DNA of 64,000 nt from Ostrinia nubilalis (taxonomy: Eukaryota > Arthropoda > Insecta > Lepidoptera > Crambidae), in assembly GCF_963855985.1 (NCBI RefSeq), contig NC_087095.1, positions 15,076,001 to 15,140,000 of the forward strand. Reading direction: 5' to 3'. The translations under genes were made by a program, and so were the position numbers. Under the pieces are notes generated by a model. It was not told the origin of the DNA. It saw only the letters and a program-made list of their open reading frames with translations, and did no database searches. Positions 1-13,100 of the stretch are shown one piece after another; within the stretch, counting starts at the first letter, position 1, and each line of letters begins with the position of its first letter.

Positions 1-45
1 AGATACAGGCCAAGAGCTTCCTCATTGTGAATAAAAAAAAGTCGA
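1..45 (+). repeat. LINE-like 3' end fragment with A-rich tail
   Basis: The sequence agatacaggccaagagcttcc followed by an A-rich run is the tail of a repeat seen again at 46150-46262 (minus) and 57843-57955 (plus). It is cut by the window edge. Confidence 0.5.
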
Positions 46-488
46 TACTAGTTCGGTGTAATGTGCGCACTTTTAAAAATGTTCATACTGATTAACAGCT
101 TGACTAAATTATCGGCCGACAAAAAGTCTGCAGTCTGTGGAAAGTCAAGGTATCATAAGCAGTTGAAGTAAATGGCATGAGGTCATCAGTTACCGAGTAA
201 ATGATATACCTACATAGTTTTTATAACTGTTTACAAGATACTCGTATTTACAAATTTCTAGTAACATTGAGTTTGCACTCGGATAACATTATTTTAAGTT
301 GTTATTGTGGCTATGTACATAAATATGCCTAAGTAGGTACTAAGATAATGAATGGAAAAGTTGGCAATAGTCGATAGATGGATAAAAGTTATTCATAAGG
401 CTAAGAAACGACGGAATTTTGATCAATTTTATATCTTTAGGACCACGAACCCACTCATAACAAGCTTTCATGAAGGGTTCGTACATCA

Positions 489-707
489 TCTACACTAATA
501 TTATAAAGAGGAAAACTTTGTTTGTTTGTTTGGTTGTAATGAATAGGCTCAAAAACTACTGGACCGTTTTTTAAAATTCTTTCACCATTCGAAAGCTACA
601 TTATCCACGAGTAACATAGGCTAAATTTTATTTTGGAAAAAAATAGGGTTCCGTAAAATATGTAGATAATGTAGTCCACGCGCGCGAAGCCGCGGGCGGA
701 AAGCTAG
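489..707 (+). mobile_element. Non-autonomous Helitron
   Basis: It starts TCTACACTAATATTATAAA, ends with GCCGCGGGCGGAAAGCTAG, and sits between A and T, as expected for a Helitron. There are no inverted termini and no coding sequence. The same termini recur in several copies in this window. Confidence 0.75.
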
Positions 708-716
708 TACTGTATA

Positions 717-910
717 AAGCTGATGGCCGATGGGGCAGATATGTGGCGACCACGGCCCAGACAACGTAGTGTGGCCCCCACTAGGTGAACCGACGATCTG
801 GTGAAGGTCGCGAGAGGTGCCTGGATACGGGCGGCGCAGGACCGGTCGTTGTAGAAATCCTTGGAGGAGGCCTTTGTCCAGCAGTGGACTTCATTTGGCT
901 GAAACGAACG
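717..910 (+). mobile_element. RTE-clade LINE, 5'-truncated 3' end
   Basis: This is the C-terminal end of an RTE ORF (RWTDDLV..., ...QQW(T)S(F)G) in decayed form, followed by the short tail gctgaaacgaacga. No target duplication was found. It lies in the V-ATPase intron just after exon 4. Confidence 0.75.
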
Positions 911-936
911 ATCTTATGTACAACTATAAATCATAC

Positions 937-1113
937 CATCTTCAAGTCCTTAATCCTGGTGTCGACGCCAGCCAGCATCTCCTGCTGTTCCTTGAAGGTG
1001 GCAGGGCAGGGGTACAGCGTGGCCTGGAACCCGTGGCAGACCTTCTTCACGCGGAGCTTGATCTGCTCCCCGTGGAAGAACACCACGAAAACTGTCTTTT
1101 GGAGCTCGTGACC
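937..1113 (-). CDS. Vha100: V-ATPase subunit a, coding exon 4
   Basis: The acceptor tttgtttccag precedes 59 codons starting GHELQKTVFVVFFHGEQIKL and ending RIKDLKM, followed by donor gtatga. The block RVKKVCHGFQATLYPCP is a hallmark of subunit a (family form RVKKICEGFRATLYPCP). The phase is 0 at both ends. An RTE fragment ends about 27 bp beyond the donor, in the next intron. Plus-strand ORFs over this stretch are shadows. Confidence 0.92.
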
Positions 1114-4100
1114 CTGGAAACAAAGGTCAGGATGGATAAGTTAATAACACTTATCGTCTCAAGTTCTTATCAGTGACTGTTATTCTTTTTTTTACCCTAA
1201 CCGTTAAGTGTGCTTGTCCTAATATCACTCACAATATCACTATTCGTTAGCTTTATTGTCATCCTCAGTCAGTCGACAATAAAGTGCGTATTTAAAGTTA
1301 AGAAAAGTTTATAGGAAAAGTTTTTATTAGTCTATTGGAAGAAAGGCATTTCCCATGATTACAGTAAATAAAATAAAATTCTAAATAAAGTAAAATAATA
1401 AAAAGTTCTAAATAAAATTAAAGAGTTTTTTAGGAAACGATCGTTTGATCGTTTCCTAAAAAACAACAAGACCGACACTAATACCAGCAAATGACTAGTC
1501 GTAGTATCATTAAAACAACTTCGATTTACTAATTATAATTCCCACAAATAATATTTTTAAATCAAACATTAAGTACCAGATTTGATACAAAGAAGCGTTC
1601 CAGCCTAACTGTACGAGCTTACAAAAGCTCCAAGTAGTTAACGAATAGAAAAATCAATAAAAAACTTAGGGCAACGACCGGCTACCACATGTCCTTTCCC
1701 GCCACCGCATAATACAGGGTTTGTGGCGTTCTCACCCCTTGCTACTGATTTCGTTTTAATAACTACGTTTGATCTTACCACAGATAGGTACCATCAATGT
1801 GGTAATCACGGAGCTGACATAGAAATACTCGTTTGATACGGCAATTACTGCTGGAATACAACTTTTAGAATGAAAAGAATGATTTTAGTTCGGAATTGGT
1901 ACTCTTGATGACATTTTAGTAAGCTATACTTAAGTACATGTGAACGTTTTAAGATCTATAAATAAATTGTACAACTTCTCTGCCTAAACTTTAGACTTGA
2001 TGATTTTATCTAGGTAAGGTGAAGGTCGGGCGGGCTTTGCCCAAATATTTTTTTGTTATATCGTAATTTATACTAGAGTTCGTATTTTTTTTTTGCAACA
2101 GTTTTCTATGATTTCTTTGCGTCTACCGATTGAAGAACTTCAATGACTTTTACAGCTGAAATATGTTCTTTAAAGGCAGAGTAGTAAGAGTTAAAACGAT
2201 GTTACCTTGTTGTATTTCACAAGGTTAAAAGCTATTCTATGGCATGCCACCTAAGAATTAGGTTTGTGTCTTTCAACAGTTTGTTTCTGGCATAAGGAAA
2301 CCTTCCATTGGTATAATATAATAGAGAAGTCGGTCGTACAAGACTTTGTTTTTCTTTACACTAATGGATTTGCTTTCAGCAAAACACTTATAAATCAGCT
2401 GATCGCACCTTACAAATTGCAGAATACTGTTGACCTATTTTTAAATTAGATAAGAACACGTGTAGGTGCGTATACGCATTACATTTTAAACGTTATAAAC
2501 TACATAAAATAGGACTAGAATTTACTGGAAATCGTTCATTGTTTTTTTTTAAATACGTGTAGTTTCTACCAGCTTTAGAATGCTGTTTAGCTTTTTTTAT
2601 ACCAATACTAGCTTACCGCCCGCGGCTTCGCCCGCGTGGAATTTTGTCTGTCACAGAAAAACTTTATCGCGCGCGTCCCTGTTTCAAAAACCGGGATAAA
2701 AACTATCCTATGTTCTTTCCCGGGACTCAAACTATCTCTATGCCAAATTTCATCAAAATCGGTTGCGAGGTTTAAGCGGGAAAGCGTAACAGACAGACAG
2801 ACAGACAGAGTTACTTTCGCATTTATAATATTAGTTGGGATGTCTCAATCTCTACATGAATTTTAAAACAGTCACTCTCGCTGTCTGTTTGCTTAAATTT
2901 TTAAACGGATTTTAATGAGGTATTCAGCAATAGATAGAGTGATTCAAGAAGAAGGTGTATCAGTAGGTACATATAAATTCAATGCAGTCGTGCGGAGCCG
3001 GGGCGGGTCCCTAGTTTACAATATGAGTGGTTAGATTTTAGCTTTTAATATTATTACTAGCTTTGGACTAGTTTGCTTGCTAGTTTTAGTTATTTATCTA
3101 CAGTTATTAGGCCGTGATGATGGCCGGTGATAACTGATAGTCATATCGCGGAGACAAAGGTTTACGGCCGCGTTTATGTACCACATAAAACAATTTGACG
3201 CACATCTATATTAATGATGAACATGAACTATTTTCGAGCACAATAAACTATCTGCTGTTTAGTTTTGGCATGCATTTGAAAGATTGTTGTGCGTAATCAT
3301 GATTTTGGATGATTCTGGCATGATGACTAAACCAGTTAATGTTTTTAGAATCAAACCCTTGACACCATGTCGGCATTCGATTCGACGTTATGACGATATG
3401 TCGGCGTTCTATTGAATTATTGAATGGAATAGAATGAATGGAAGCACTATTACGAATTGTTTTATGTTTGAACGTGGTATTGTAGATATATCAAACGTCG
3501 TTATCAAACGATGTATCAGAGCGGAAGTGTTCCTTAATAAAGAGAGTACGGTGGTAAACTTAAGGTACTATTGCAACTCGAAGGCTTTCCCGAACACACC
3601 CCCTTTTGTCCTACACAATCAACAAAACCATGTCAACATTCAAAATTTTTTGTAGACAATTTTGTTGAATGTTGAGATGTTTTTGTTGATTATATAGGGC
3701 AAGACACGCGCTGGAGACCCGGCTTTAATATTTTAAGTGTAATCAAAATCTACAGGAACAGTTGAATCATCTTGATGTCATCATCATCATCATTTCAGCC
3801 ATAGGACGTCCACTGCTGAACATAGGCCCCCCCAATGCTTTCCATGTTGATCGATTGGTAGCGGCCTGTGTCCAGCGCTTCCCAACTTGATGCATTTCCA
3901 GGGCATCTTCATGTATTTAACCAAATCTGTTTTTAGAATCTATTATTGAGTTTAAAGTGTTGTTAGGCCTGAGTGCCACTTTCTACATAAGTACTGACAA
4001 AAAGCGATACTTTATAAAGTAACAGGCTTCTTTCTTGAAGCTCAATGTATCTAATTTTATTGAAGTTGTGATGACAAAAGATAACAACACGACTTTGGAT

Positions 4101-7100
4101 GTAATCAAGAGGAGGCAATTAACACTAAAGAGCTCTACCAGTGTAGTTAATAACACCCTATGTGTGTAGCATTTAGGCTTAACAACGAGCTAATGATCAG
4201 TTATTTGTGACAGGTCGATGCCGCGATGGAGCAGTGGCGAGTTGAATATCATAGACATTATTGAGTGCCAGGTACGATTCTTGGTCAGGGCAGAGATTTC
4301 GTTACCTATGTGGAATCAGTCTGTTGTTGTATTTTGGAAGTCTGATTTGATTGAATTTGAATTTAAGGATGTTACTTGTGACATAATGATAATAAATAAT
4401 GTTATGTTAATTACCTACTTATTGTTTTGGTGTGGAATTTTTAACTTTCAACAAAAAAGAATGGTTATCTGTATTTGAGGCATAACCTTCCATATTTCTT
4501 TCTAAATATACCAGTCAAATACATCAGGGAGTGGCGTGTCGAGTATGGCTTCTATATTCGTGGCGATGACATTTGCCGCATATTTGGGCAATGGCCTCTA
4601 CAAGTTCGTCAACACAGCCAAAGGTCGACGTAAAAGCTGGGGTTGATATATTAAAATTTCATGGAAGGTGCAAGTAAAATACTGGCAACACTTTATGTAA
4701 TTCACACAAATGAAATTAGGCGTAACTCTGTCTGTTACGTTTGTATCCTAAAATTGTAACCAATTTTGGTGAATTTCAGTGTAGAGATAGATATGTCAAC
4801 GTGAAATTGGGAACTCTGTCAGTTTATAATATTACGCGTGAGATTGTAAACTAACAGTGGGTTAGGTTAGGTTAGATTGTTATCTAACTACGTCAAATTA
4901 TAATCTAACGGAATACACAATTTTACGGTGACAGATACAAGCATAAGGAAGGAAAGCGTAGGAACCTAGAAAAATCTCTATTTTAACCCCTCTAAGATTT
5001 TTACAACAGTTTTATTAATAGGGAATCAACTGACAATTTCTTAAAAAAACGAAATACTAAAGGTCGGTTGCAAAATACATCTAAAAACCCTTTGTTGACC
5101 GCCATAATTCCTAGAAAACGATCGTAACTAATTGAACTAGCTAGAGCAATTGACTAGAAGGGAAATTATTGGGTAATTACGCAAGACTAGTTTCTGTTAG
5201 CAGTTTTGCTCGCGTAGATTGTTAGATATCGAAATTCGTCGGTTTATCACCGACCAAAGTTTTAGTAGGTATATTTCATATTTTATCTTAGGCATGAAGG
5301 TCAGAATCAAAGGCACGTGAAGATCCTTTTTCATTATTTGAAAAGATAAGGTTTTGGTGTCATCAAGGTTACTCTTTTGATGGTTGAATGTTCGTTCGGG
5401 GACAAACCTTACGATGTTATGAAACATTACGTTAGTATGAGACACACGAGTATTTAATGAGGGCTATCGTTTTTATACTTAACAGTTGGCACCCCTGGCG
5501 ATTGACAGGACCTTACTCTACAGTGGCGCCATCTTGATGAGTGCAAATGCGATAGTCCTCCTACCACTTTAGCGCTCACCAGTTGGTGCCACTGTCTTCG
5601 CTAATAGCAAGTGACAGGACCTTACTCTACAGTGGCGCTAACTGGTGAGCGCTAAAACGATAGCCCTCATTCCTGACTCATAAAATGAAATCAGAAAATT
5701 ATCTTTTTTTTTCTGAAAACTTTTTGAGTGTAGGTAATACAACTACACTTGCGAGCAAAAGTATGGAATCACTTACATGAAGTTGTTTCCACGCGATCTT
5801 GTGTACAAACCAATTTGTTAATAACAAAAAAAGTAGCACCATTTTAAAGATTAAACTTTTAACTTTAAATTGATACCAAATTCATTTAAATCACACCAGT
5901 ATTTAAAAAGATATCCCGGCTGATGTAAAGAAGTAAGGAAAAAGACATGTATCAACTGTCTGATACGTCGCGAGTTGCGGCCTATTTACCCCCCATAAAA
6001 GCAAGTGTTTTGGGATTTTTGCTTTCACACGTTGATCCATACACATCTCCGCTTATTTTGACACTTTACCTGGGATTCTACACCTTCAGAAGCAGCACAA
6101 ATCGTTGCACTATTGCAAGAAGGGCTCAGCCAGAGGGCTGTCGCACGTCAGCTCCACATAAGCCAGTCCTGGGTTTCGAAAGTTTTAAGACGCTTTCGGG
6201 AGACTGGTGGCTTTATCCCGAGACCAAGTTCTGAACATTGCCGGTGCACATCGCAGAGGGAAAATCGTTTTTTCATGTCAACTTCTCTACGAAATCGTCA
6301 TTTGACTGGTATCCACGTCCAGCAAGAGCTCAGAAATGTTCGTAGGATAGCTGTTAGCAAGTGGACAGTTCGTCTAAGATATAAACAATAGAATTTGACT
6401 CCAAAAAGGCCTACCACAGGCTTGAAACTGACGGCAGGTCACCGATAAGCACGCTTTCAATTTGCTCCTACACATCTCGATGGGAAGTCGAGCAAGCCAC
6501 CCCCATAAGCCAATGTTTTAGCGAACCAGGACTGCACAAATCGCTCCCCAGGCCGTCTATAGACCCGACCTCTTCGACTGCTGCACTGCAAAAACAGTCT
6601 GCATTCATCGGATAACAAAACTCGCCTCCATTACTTGCCTTCCGAGTGCGAGCTAATTGAAAGCGTGCTTGTCGGCGACCTGCCGTCAGTTTCCAGCCTG
6701 TGGCAGGCCTTTTTGGAGTCAAATTTTATTGCTCATATCTTAAACGAACTGTCCACTCTCTAACAGCTATCCTACGAACATTTCTGAGCTCTTGCTGGAC
6801 GTCGATACCAGTCAAATGACGATTTCGTAGAGAAGTTGACATGAAAAAAACGGTTTTCCCTCTGCGATGTGCACCGGCAATGTTCAGAACTTGGTCTCGG
6901 GATAAAGCCACCAGTCTCCCGAAAGCGTCTTAAAACTTTTGAAACCCAGGACTGGCTTATGTGGAGCTGACGTGCGACAGCCCGCTGGCTTAGCCCTTCT
7001 TGCAATAGTGCAACGATTTGTGCTGCTTTTGAAGGTGTAGAATCCCAGGTAAAGTCAAAAGAAGCCGAGATGTGTATGGATCAACGTGTAAACGCAAAAA

Positions 7101-10100
7101 TCCGAAAACACGTGCTTTTATAGGGGGTAAATAGGCCGCAACTCGCGACGTATCAAACAGTTGGTACATGTCTTTTTTCTTACTTCTTCACATCAGCCGG
7201 GATATCTTTTTAAATACCGGTGTGATTTAAATGAATTTGGTATCAATTTAAAGTTAAAAGTTTAATCTTTAAAATGGTGCTACTTTTTTAGTTACTAACA
7301 AATTCGTTAGTACACAAGATCGCGTGGAAACAACTTCATGTAAGTGATTCCATACTTTTGCTCGCGAGTGTAGAACTCACCGTAACAGGATCCTTCAACG
7401 GCTGATCAATTTGGGACTGCTTGAAGAATATGTTCCCGTGGGATATCCTCCATAGCATCCTCTCAAAAGACGGCACCCTGGGTGTCGCGACCACACCAGC
7501 TATGAACCCCAGGTGTCCCAGAGCTTCGTTGTTGTATATCGCAACAGACGTGGAAATCTTCTTCTGGGCTGAGTGGTCTTGGAAGAAGGTCTGCGTCTTT
7601 TCGATGAGGATCTTCAGCTCGATCAGGGATAAGTAATCCGTCTTCAGGTTTTGTGCGTTTCTGGTGATCTCTTGGATTTCTGATTCAATGTAGTCTATTC
7701 TTTCCTGAAAGTCAATTAAAATTGAAAAGTGTGAAATAGTGGTGATTTTTTTTAAAGGTGAAATAGTCGGGAGTGTTTTTAGCTATGTTTGATGAAAATC
7801 GGACTAAGGTGGCCGCCGCCACAAAATGTCGGAACATATTATATTTTTAACAACTCCCTCAAAATGGGTATCAAATGAAAGGTCTTATTTAATAGAATAA
7901 TGTGACATAAAAAATTAAGATCTGAATAAAGGGTCTGACTTACATAAGCTTTTCGTGTCGGGGGTTTTTAAAATTTTTATAGTTTTGTTTCTTTTTTGGG
8001 ATACAAACCATGTGTGAACTTTTGAACTACTTACTGGGATGTGTAATCTGCAAGATGGTTTTGACATTTATAATTTCGCTAGCTTACTAAGACCAATGAT
8101 TCTTTTACCTCAAGTATATTGATTTCCCTCGGACTGAGCGACCGAGGGCCAGGCTTGGGCGGAGGAGGTGGTTCTGGCAACTCTCCGCTGACCCACCGGA
8201 GCTTCCTCTCCATCTCGCTGCATCGTCTGACCTCGCTGACGTAGCGCCTTTGGAAGTCGTTGACGTGGGGGTTCAGCTGAGGACAAAGATGTTTGTTGAA
8301 CTACAACACACATTTGATAACTAAATAAAAACTGGCCTAGAGCTTAACTCAGTGCTTGAGGTATTTGAGGCGATACCTGATATAGTTCCAAAATACTGAA
8401 CTGTCCTATCCATGACATTGACAGCGGGGCGCCACCGTCAATACCGGCTCGCTGGTTCCGATTTTTGCCATGTTGGAAACCATATAGTTGAACGATGGTA
8501 GCGCCCCCCTGTCATTGAGTATGGTGGGACAGTTCAGCGTGGGTCATCTATATTATGACGTGACAGTGCATACAAATCTGAAGGTTAGCTGACGTTTGAC
8601 CGTCACAAAATTACCCTCCCGTGCCGCTCTCATGTCTTAGGCACTGACTGATTCAAGCACTAAACATATAGTAAAGGAAGGAGACACAGATAATGTAATG
8701 GAGAAAGTGCGAATTGAATAAAGAAACCAATCTTCTGTAGACCATGGGTTGCCAATAAAATTACAAATAAACATTAAACAAAGATTTGATAAAACCATAT
8801 CTTTAAAATAAAGTTTACTTTTTAATTCAAGGTGACAGAAATAATAAGTGTGTAGATACTGTAGGAATCGTTAGTAAAACTATGCCAGAACTGATTGTAG
8901 TAAGACAGTAGTAACATCCAATAATAATAAACAATATCCAACGATGGCGTAACCGAGGCGTCATTCTTCCCTATCAAAATCCACTTATTCGTTTTGCTTC
9001 GCGTCCGTAGTTTATGTGAACGACATAATAAATGTAGCACAAATGTCAATTCGTATTTATGGCGCCCGCACCTACACCGAAAATAGACTGTTATATTCGA
9101 TAAGGATGCCACTATTACGCACGATGACGTACTATCCATTGTAATTCAAACTCTACCTTCCACGTGTTCTGTCAATGGCGTAGTGATCTAGCCTCAAGGG
9201 AGCTTTGCGCCCGACCCTGGACGCGTTAGCGGAACAAATGATAAATATTTCATGCCCGGACTGGAGGATTCTAACTGGGTTTGAACAGGCTTAAATTTGC
9301 GCAAAACATACAATAATAAATCCACACGGGTAGGCCGGAACTGGCCTTCAAACTGATGGCATCGCATTCGTTTGTTTCAGCCGAATGACGTCCACTGCTG
9401 GGCAATGGCCTCCCCCAAGGATTTCCACCTCCCGCATCCAGGTGCCTGGATCTGGATCGTCGGTCCACCTATTGGGAGGCCTGCCCACATTACGTCTTCT
9501 GGCTCGTGGTCGCCACTCGAAAACTTTTCTGCCCCCCATCGCATTAAGTAAAATAAATCAACGATTTTTTTCCAGAACGATTGTCCGATTAGTATTTTTA
9601 TTACAACGTGCTCTAAAGGCTATATGTAATACTGATTGAGACATTTCGGACAGCTTTTTCGTCGTTAAACATTTATATTATGGATAGTCGTTGCCGTTAT
9701 ACGTTATCTAAATATATAAAAGGAGAAACTGACTGACTGACTGACAGATCAACGCACAGCCTAAACGGCTAAACGTAGGCACTTGAAATTTGGAAGGGAC
9801 GTAGCTTAGGTACCGTAGAGGTGCACTAAGAAAGGAGTTCCCGAAATTCCCACGGGAACGGGAATTAGCGGGAAAAACGGGATTCGCGCGTACGAAGTCG
9901 CGGGCGGCCGCTAGTATATACCTATAGGACACCCCTGAAAAATAACCCTAGACACGCCAATGGTCTTACATAATATGCCAGCTCATTAAAGGTTGGCATT
10001 CCAGCAGTTTTCATTCAGAAACATTTTTCACAAACAAACCTATTACCAGCGAGCCGGATGGTGGGCAGTTCATTGTCGTTTCAATTAAAACAATAACTTC

Positions 10101-13100
10101 AGTGCTCAAATGAGTGATATACGACTGTAACTACAACTATTAGGTTCCTAGCGGCCGACTGACTTTAGACCTCAATAGATCGCCTTTAAAATGACATTGG
10201 AATGCGTGGGAAATCTTAAACGGTTTTAATCCAGTCCTTAGCAACATACGAGTAGAGTGTAGTATGGTCACTTACTTTTTTAGTTATAAAGAAAAAAGTT
10301 CAGATTACCGGTTTCAGATTTCGAAACAACGCCCAAAACTTGAAATCTCAGACAAAATTCTGTTTGTTTTGATTGGTTATCATCATCATCATTTCATCCA
10401 ATAGGACGTCTGTTGTCCACAGCTGAACACAGGTCTTCCCTAATGATTTTCATACTGGCCGGTTGCTAGCGGCCTGAAGCCATCGCCTTCCTGCTTTATG
10501 AGGTCATCTGTCTACCTTGTGTAATTGCGGTAGACATATTGTAATTCAACCGATCCTTACCTTATACCTGAAACTAGCGGCCGCCCGCGACTTCGTACGC
10601 GTTGATCCCGTGTTACCCCCTTAGGGGTAGAATTTCGTAAAATCATTTCTTAGCGGATGCTTTCCTCATAACATCTACCTGCATGCAAATTTCAGCCCGA
10701 TCCGTCCAGTGGTTTGGGCTGTGCGTTGATAGATCACTATGTCAGTCAGTCACCTTTGAGTTTAAAACGCATATTTGGCTTCGTTTTGTAATCCGCACCT
10801 ACGTTTTTTATTCTTCCTTAGAAGTTTCTGGAGTCTTCCTCCATACATTAGAGTGATTCTTGACAATGGGCGCGGCGGCCGAGCCCGTCGGCTAATATTA
10901 TTGTAACGTATCATTGCTTACAAACCCTTCGCTTTCGATACGTCTTCGATAAACACTTAAGGATATTATTTTGAATACTTTGAGATTGCTAACTGTTTTG
11001 TAAATATGGCAATTTCCATAAAGTTTTGTTTATCTGTACATATATTATTATTCTGATAACTTCTTGTGTTGTATTGTAAAGATTTATAAAAAAAAAATAT
11101 ATTCGAGCGGAGGATTTATCAGAGGGCTGTTAACTACTTCGTGACACGTAGCTGGATAAAAAGGGTCCATAAAGTGTATGGTATTTTACGAGAATAGGTA
11201 AGTATGGAATCAAATGCTTAAAACTGAATTGATTAGGACTTTGTTATTAAAGGTCTAGCACTCAGTCAGTGTCTGAGGTAGAATGGTAGCGGCACGGGAG
11301 GGATGACATTGACATTATTGTGATGTGACAAAGCGTATAATTCTCTTGGAGATCCCGGTCGAGATATTCCTCAGGTCAAAAATCTTCACTTTAGACTTTA
11401 ATCCTTGAAAGGAGTCCCTTTGTACCTATCACGTGTTGTCTGCAGTACTAGTGGATCAGTGGTAATAGCCGTCTGAGCGGACGCACTGATTGCTCTATTG
11501 TACGAGGTCCATGTTACGATTCAAAGCTTAAAGAAAACTGTTTCTTGGGCACCAGCAAAAAACAAACCTTAATTAAAAAAAACGTATACTGCCTAAGGCT
11601 GTATCAATACTTCTTTACTGGATAATATCATCATATAGCCAACAAAACGCGGAAGGAGACGTGCTGGTGGCAAACGACGACTAACGTAACCAAGGGGTCC
11701 CTTGGTGATGACAGCGTCATCATCGGCACCGATCGGCTCGAATCACTCGCCTTGGGACACCGTGAACGCACAATTACCTCGTATCTTAGAATCTATTGTA
11801 ATTAGGAGGCGAGAATTATTTTTTTATACAGCAAGCGATTTTTATTTCTATTAATATCGTTAGGACCCGAAAACTGCTTTAGATCTAAATCCTTGCGAGG
11901 AGTCCCTTTAAGTTTGCTATCACGTTTAGCCTTCACTTTACCGCAGTGGATCAGTGGTAATAACCGTCTGAGCGGACGCACTGATTGCTCTATTGTACGG
12001 GGTCTTTGCCCAGCGAAGGCGAACAGATTGTTACGACATCACCGGATGAAGGAATCCTGGACGTCTGTATTCTAGTTGCCAAAATTGTGGCACTTAGCTA
12101 GAGTAGTAGAGCTGGGTAAACAAGCCTAAGTGATTTAACCTCTAAAGTGAAGCAGTTTCTATCTATTAGCTTATACTTATAGACTAAGAGCTAGTGAACG
12201 CCAGACCTACGTCATTTTGTAAAAGCTGAAAGTGTCAGCGTATGCTCTCAATATAGGTATGAAAGTTGGTGCATTACGAAGTTTGGGTCATCGTGACTTT
12301 AGCAGCTACCCTAAAAAGATTGGCAAAGAGTTGGAACTGTCAAAACTGTCTGGCTGATGAGGAAACTACTTCTAATTATTACTAAGTAAATTGGCAGAAT
12401 ACGCTGACGACCTTTCAGCTTTTATAAAATGACATAGGTCTGGCTTTCACTAGCTCTTAGTCTAATAAGTGAATTTCTTGATCCTACATTTGCACAGAGA
12501 GAGACTTATCTTTTATACTATATGTCCTTTTATTGGTTTCCAATAATTATGGTATCTTGCTTAACTAAACGCAAAATTGTTTCTTAGAGTTGAGTACTCT
12601 AGATATTGAGTACTTTTCAATATTATTACTGTTTGATACCAAATTGATGTTATTTATTTGTTTATTACCAAAATACTATATGCACTAACAAATAAATCAG
12701 AGCTCCCTTGCATAGTTTACTAACGCGCTCGATACCCATCTATTTGCAATAGTTATTTGAAGTCGCAAATTGGTTTTATTCGCCACTTACTCAGCGATCG
12801 AAATTCCCGTACACCTGGGCCTACAATAGCCTACAATAGCAATCAATCAAAGTCACATTCTAGAAAGTACTAACATAACAAACAGAGCTGTCAATAAAAA
12901 GTTTTCGTGAATTTGTAACGAGCGCCGTGACCTTAACCTATCGGCTGCCGACTAGTGCCCTGAATTAAATACGAACCAAACTTCGAAGGTACAATTAATT
13001 AGGGTTCACATCTGAAACATTTACAACCGGCTTTTGTTTATAGCTTAGCTAAAAACATTTTTCGCGCGTGTGTACCCTTTTAAAAACGGGATAAAACTAT

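Larger units (their letters stand above)
5746..7370. mobile_element. Palindromic (fold-back) Tc1/mariner-like element
   Basis: Two copies of the 5' part of a Tc1-type element face each other. The plus arm is about 5746-6466 and the minus arm about 7370-6647, with a ~180-bp unpaired centre. Each outer end reads CACTYGCGAGCAAAAGTATG and is flanked by TA (5744-5745 and 7371-7372), the Tc1 target duplication. Both arms encode the same transposase N-terminus. The centre belongs to the longer minus-strand copy. It sits in V-ATPase intron 3, beginning 10 bp from the exon 3 donor. Confidence 0.88.

Noticed and set aside
785..1176. Two overlapping plus-strand ORFs of 108-119 codons
   Set aside because: They are shadows of an RTE tail and of the minus-strand V-ATPase exon 4.
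4861..4876. TTAGG-like telomeric repeat
   Set aside because: Only about three units; too short to claim an interstitial telomere.
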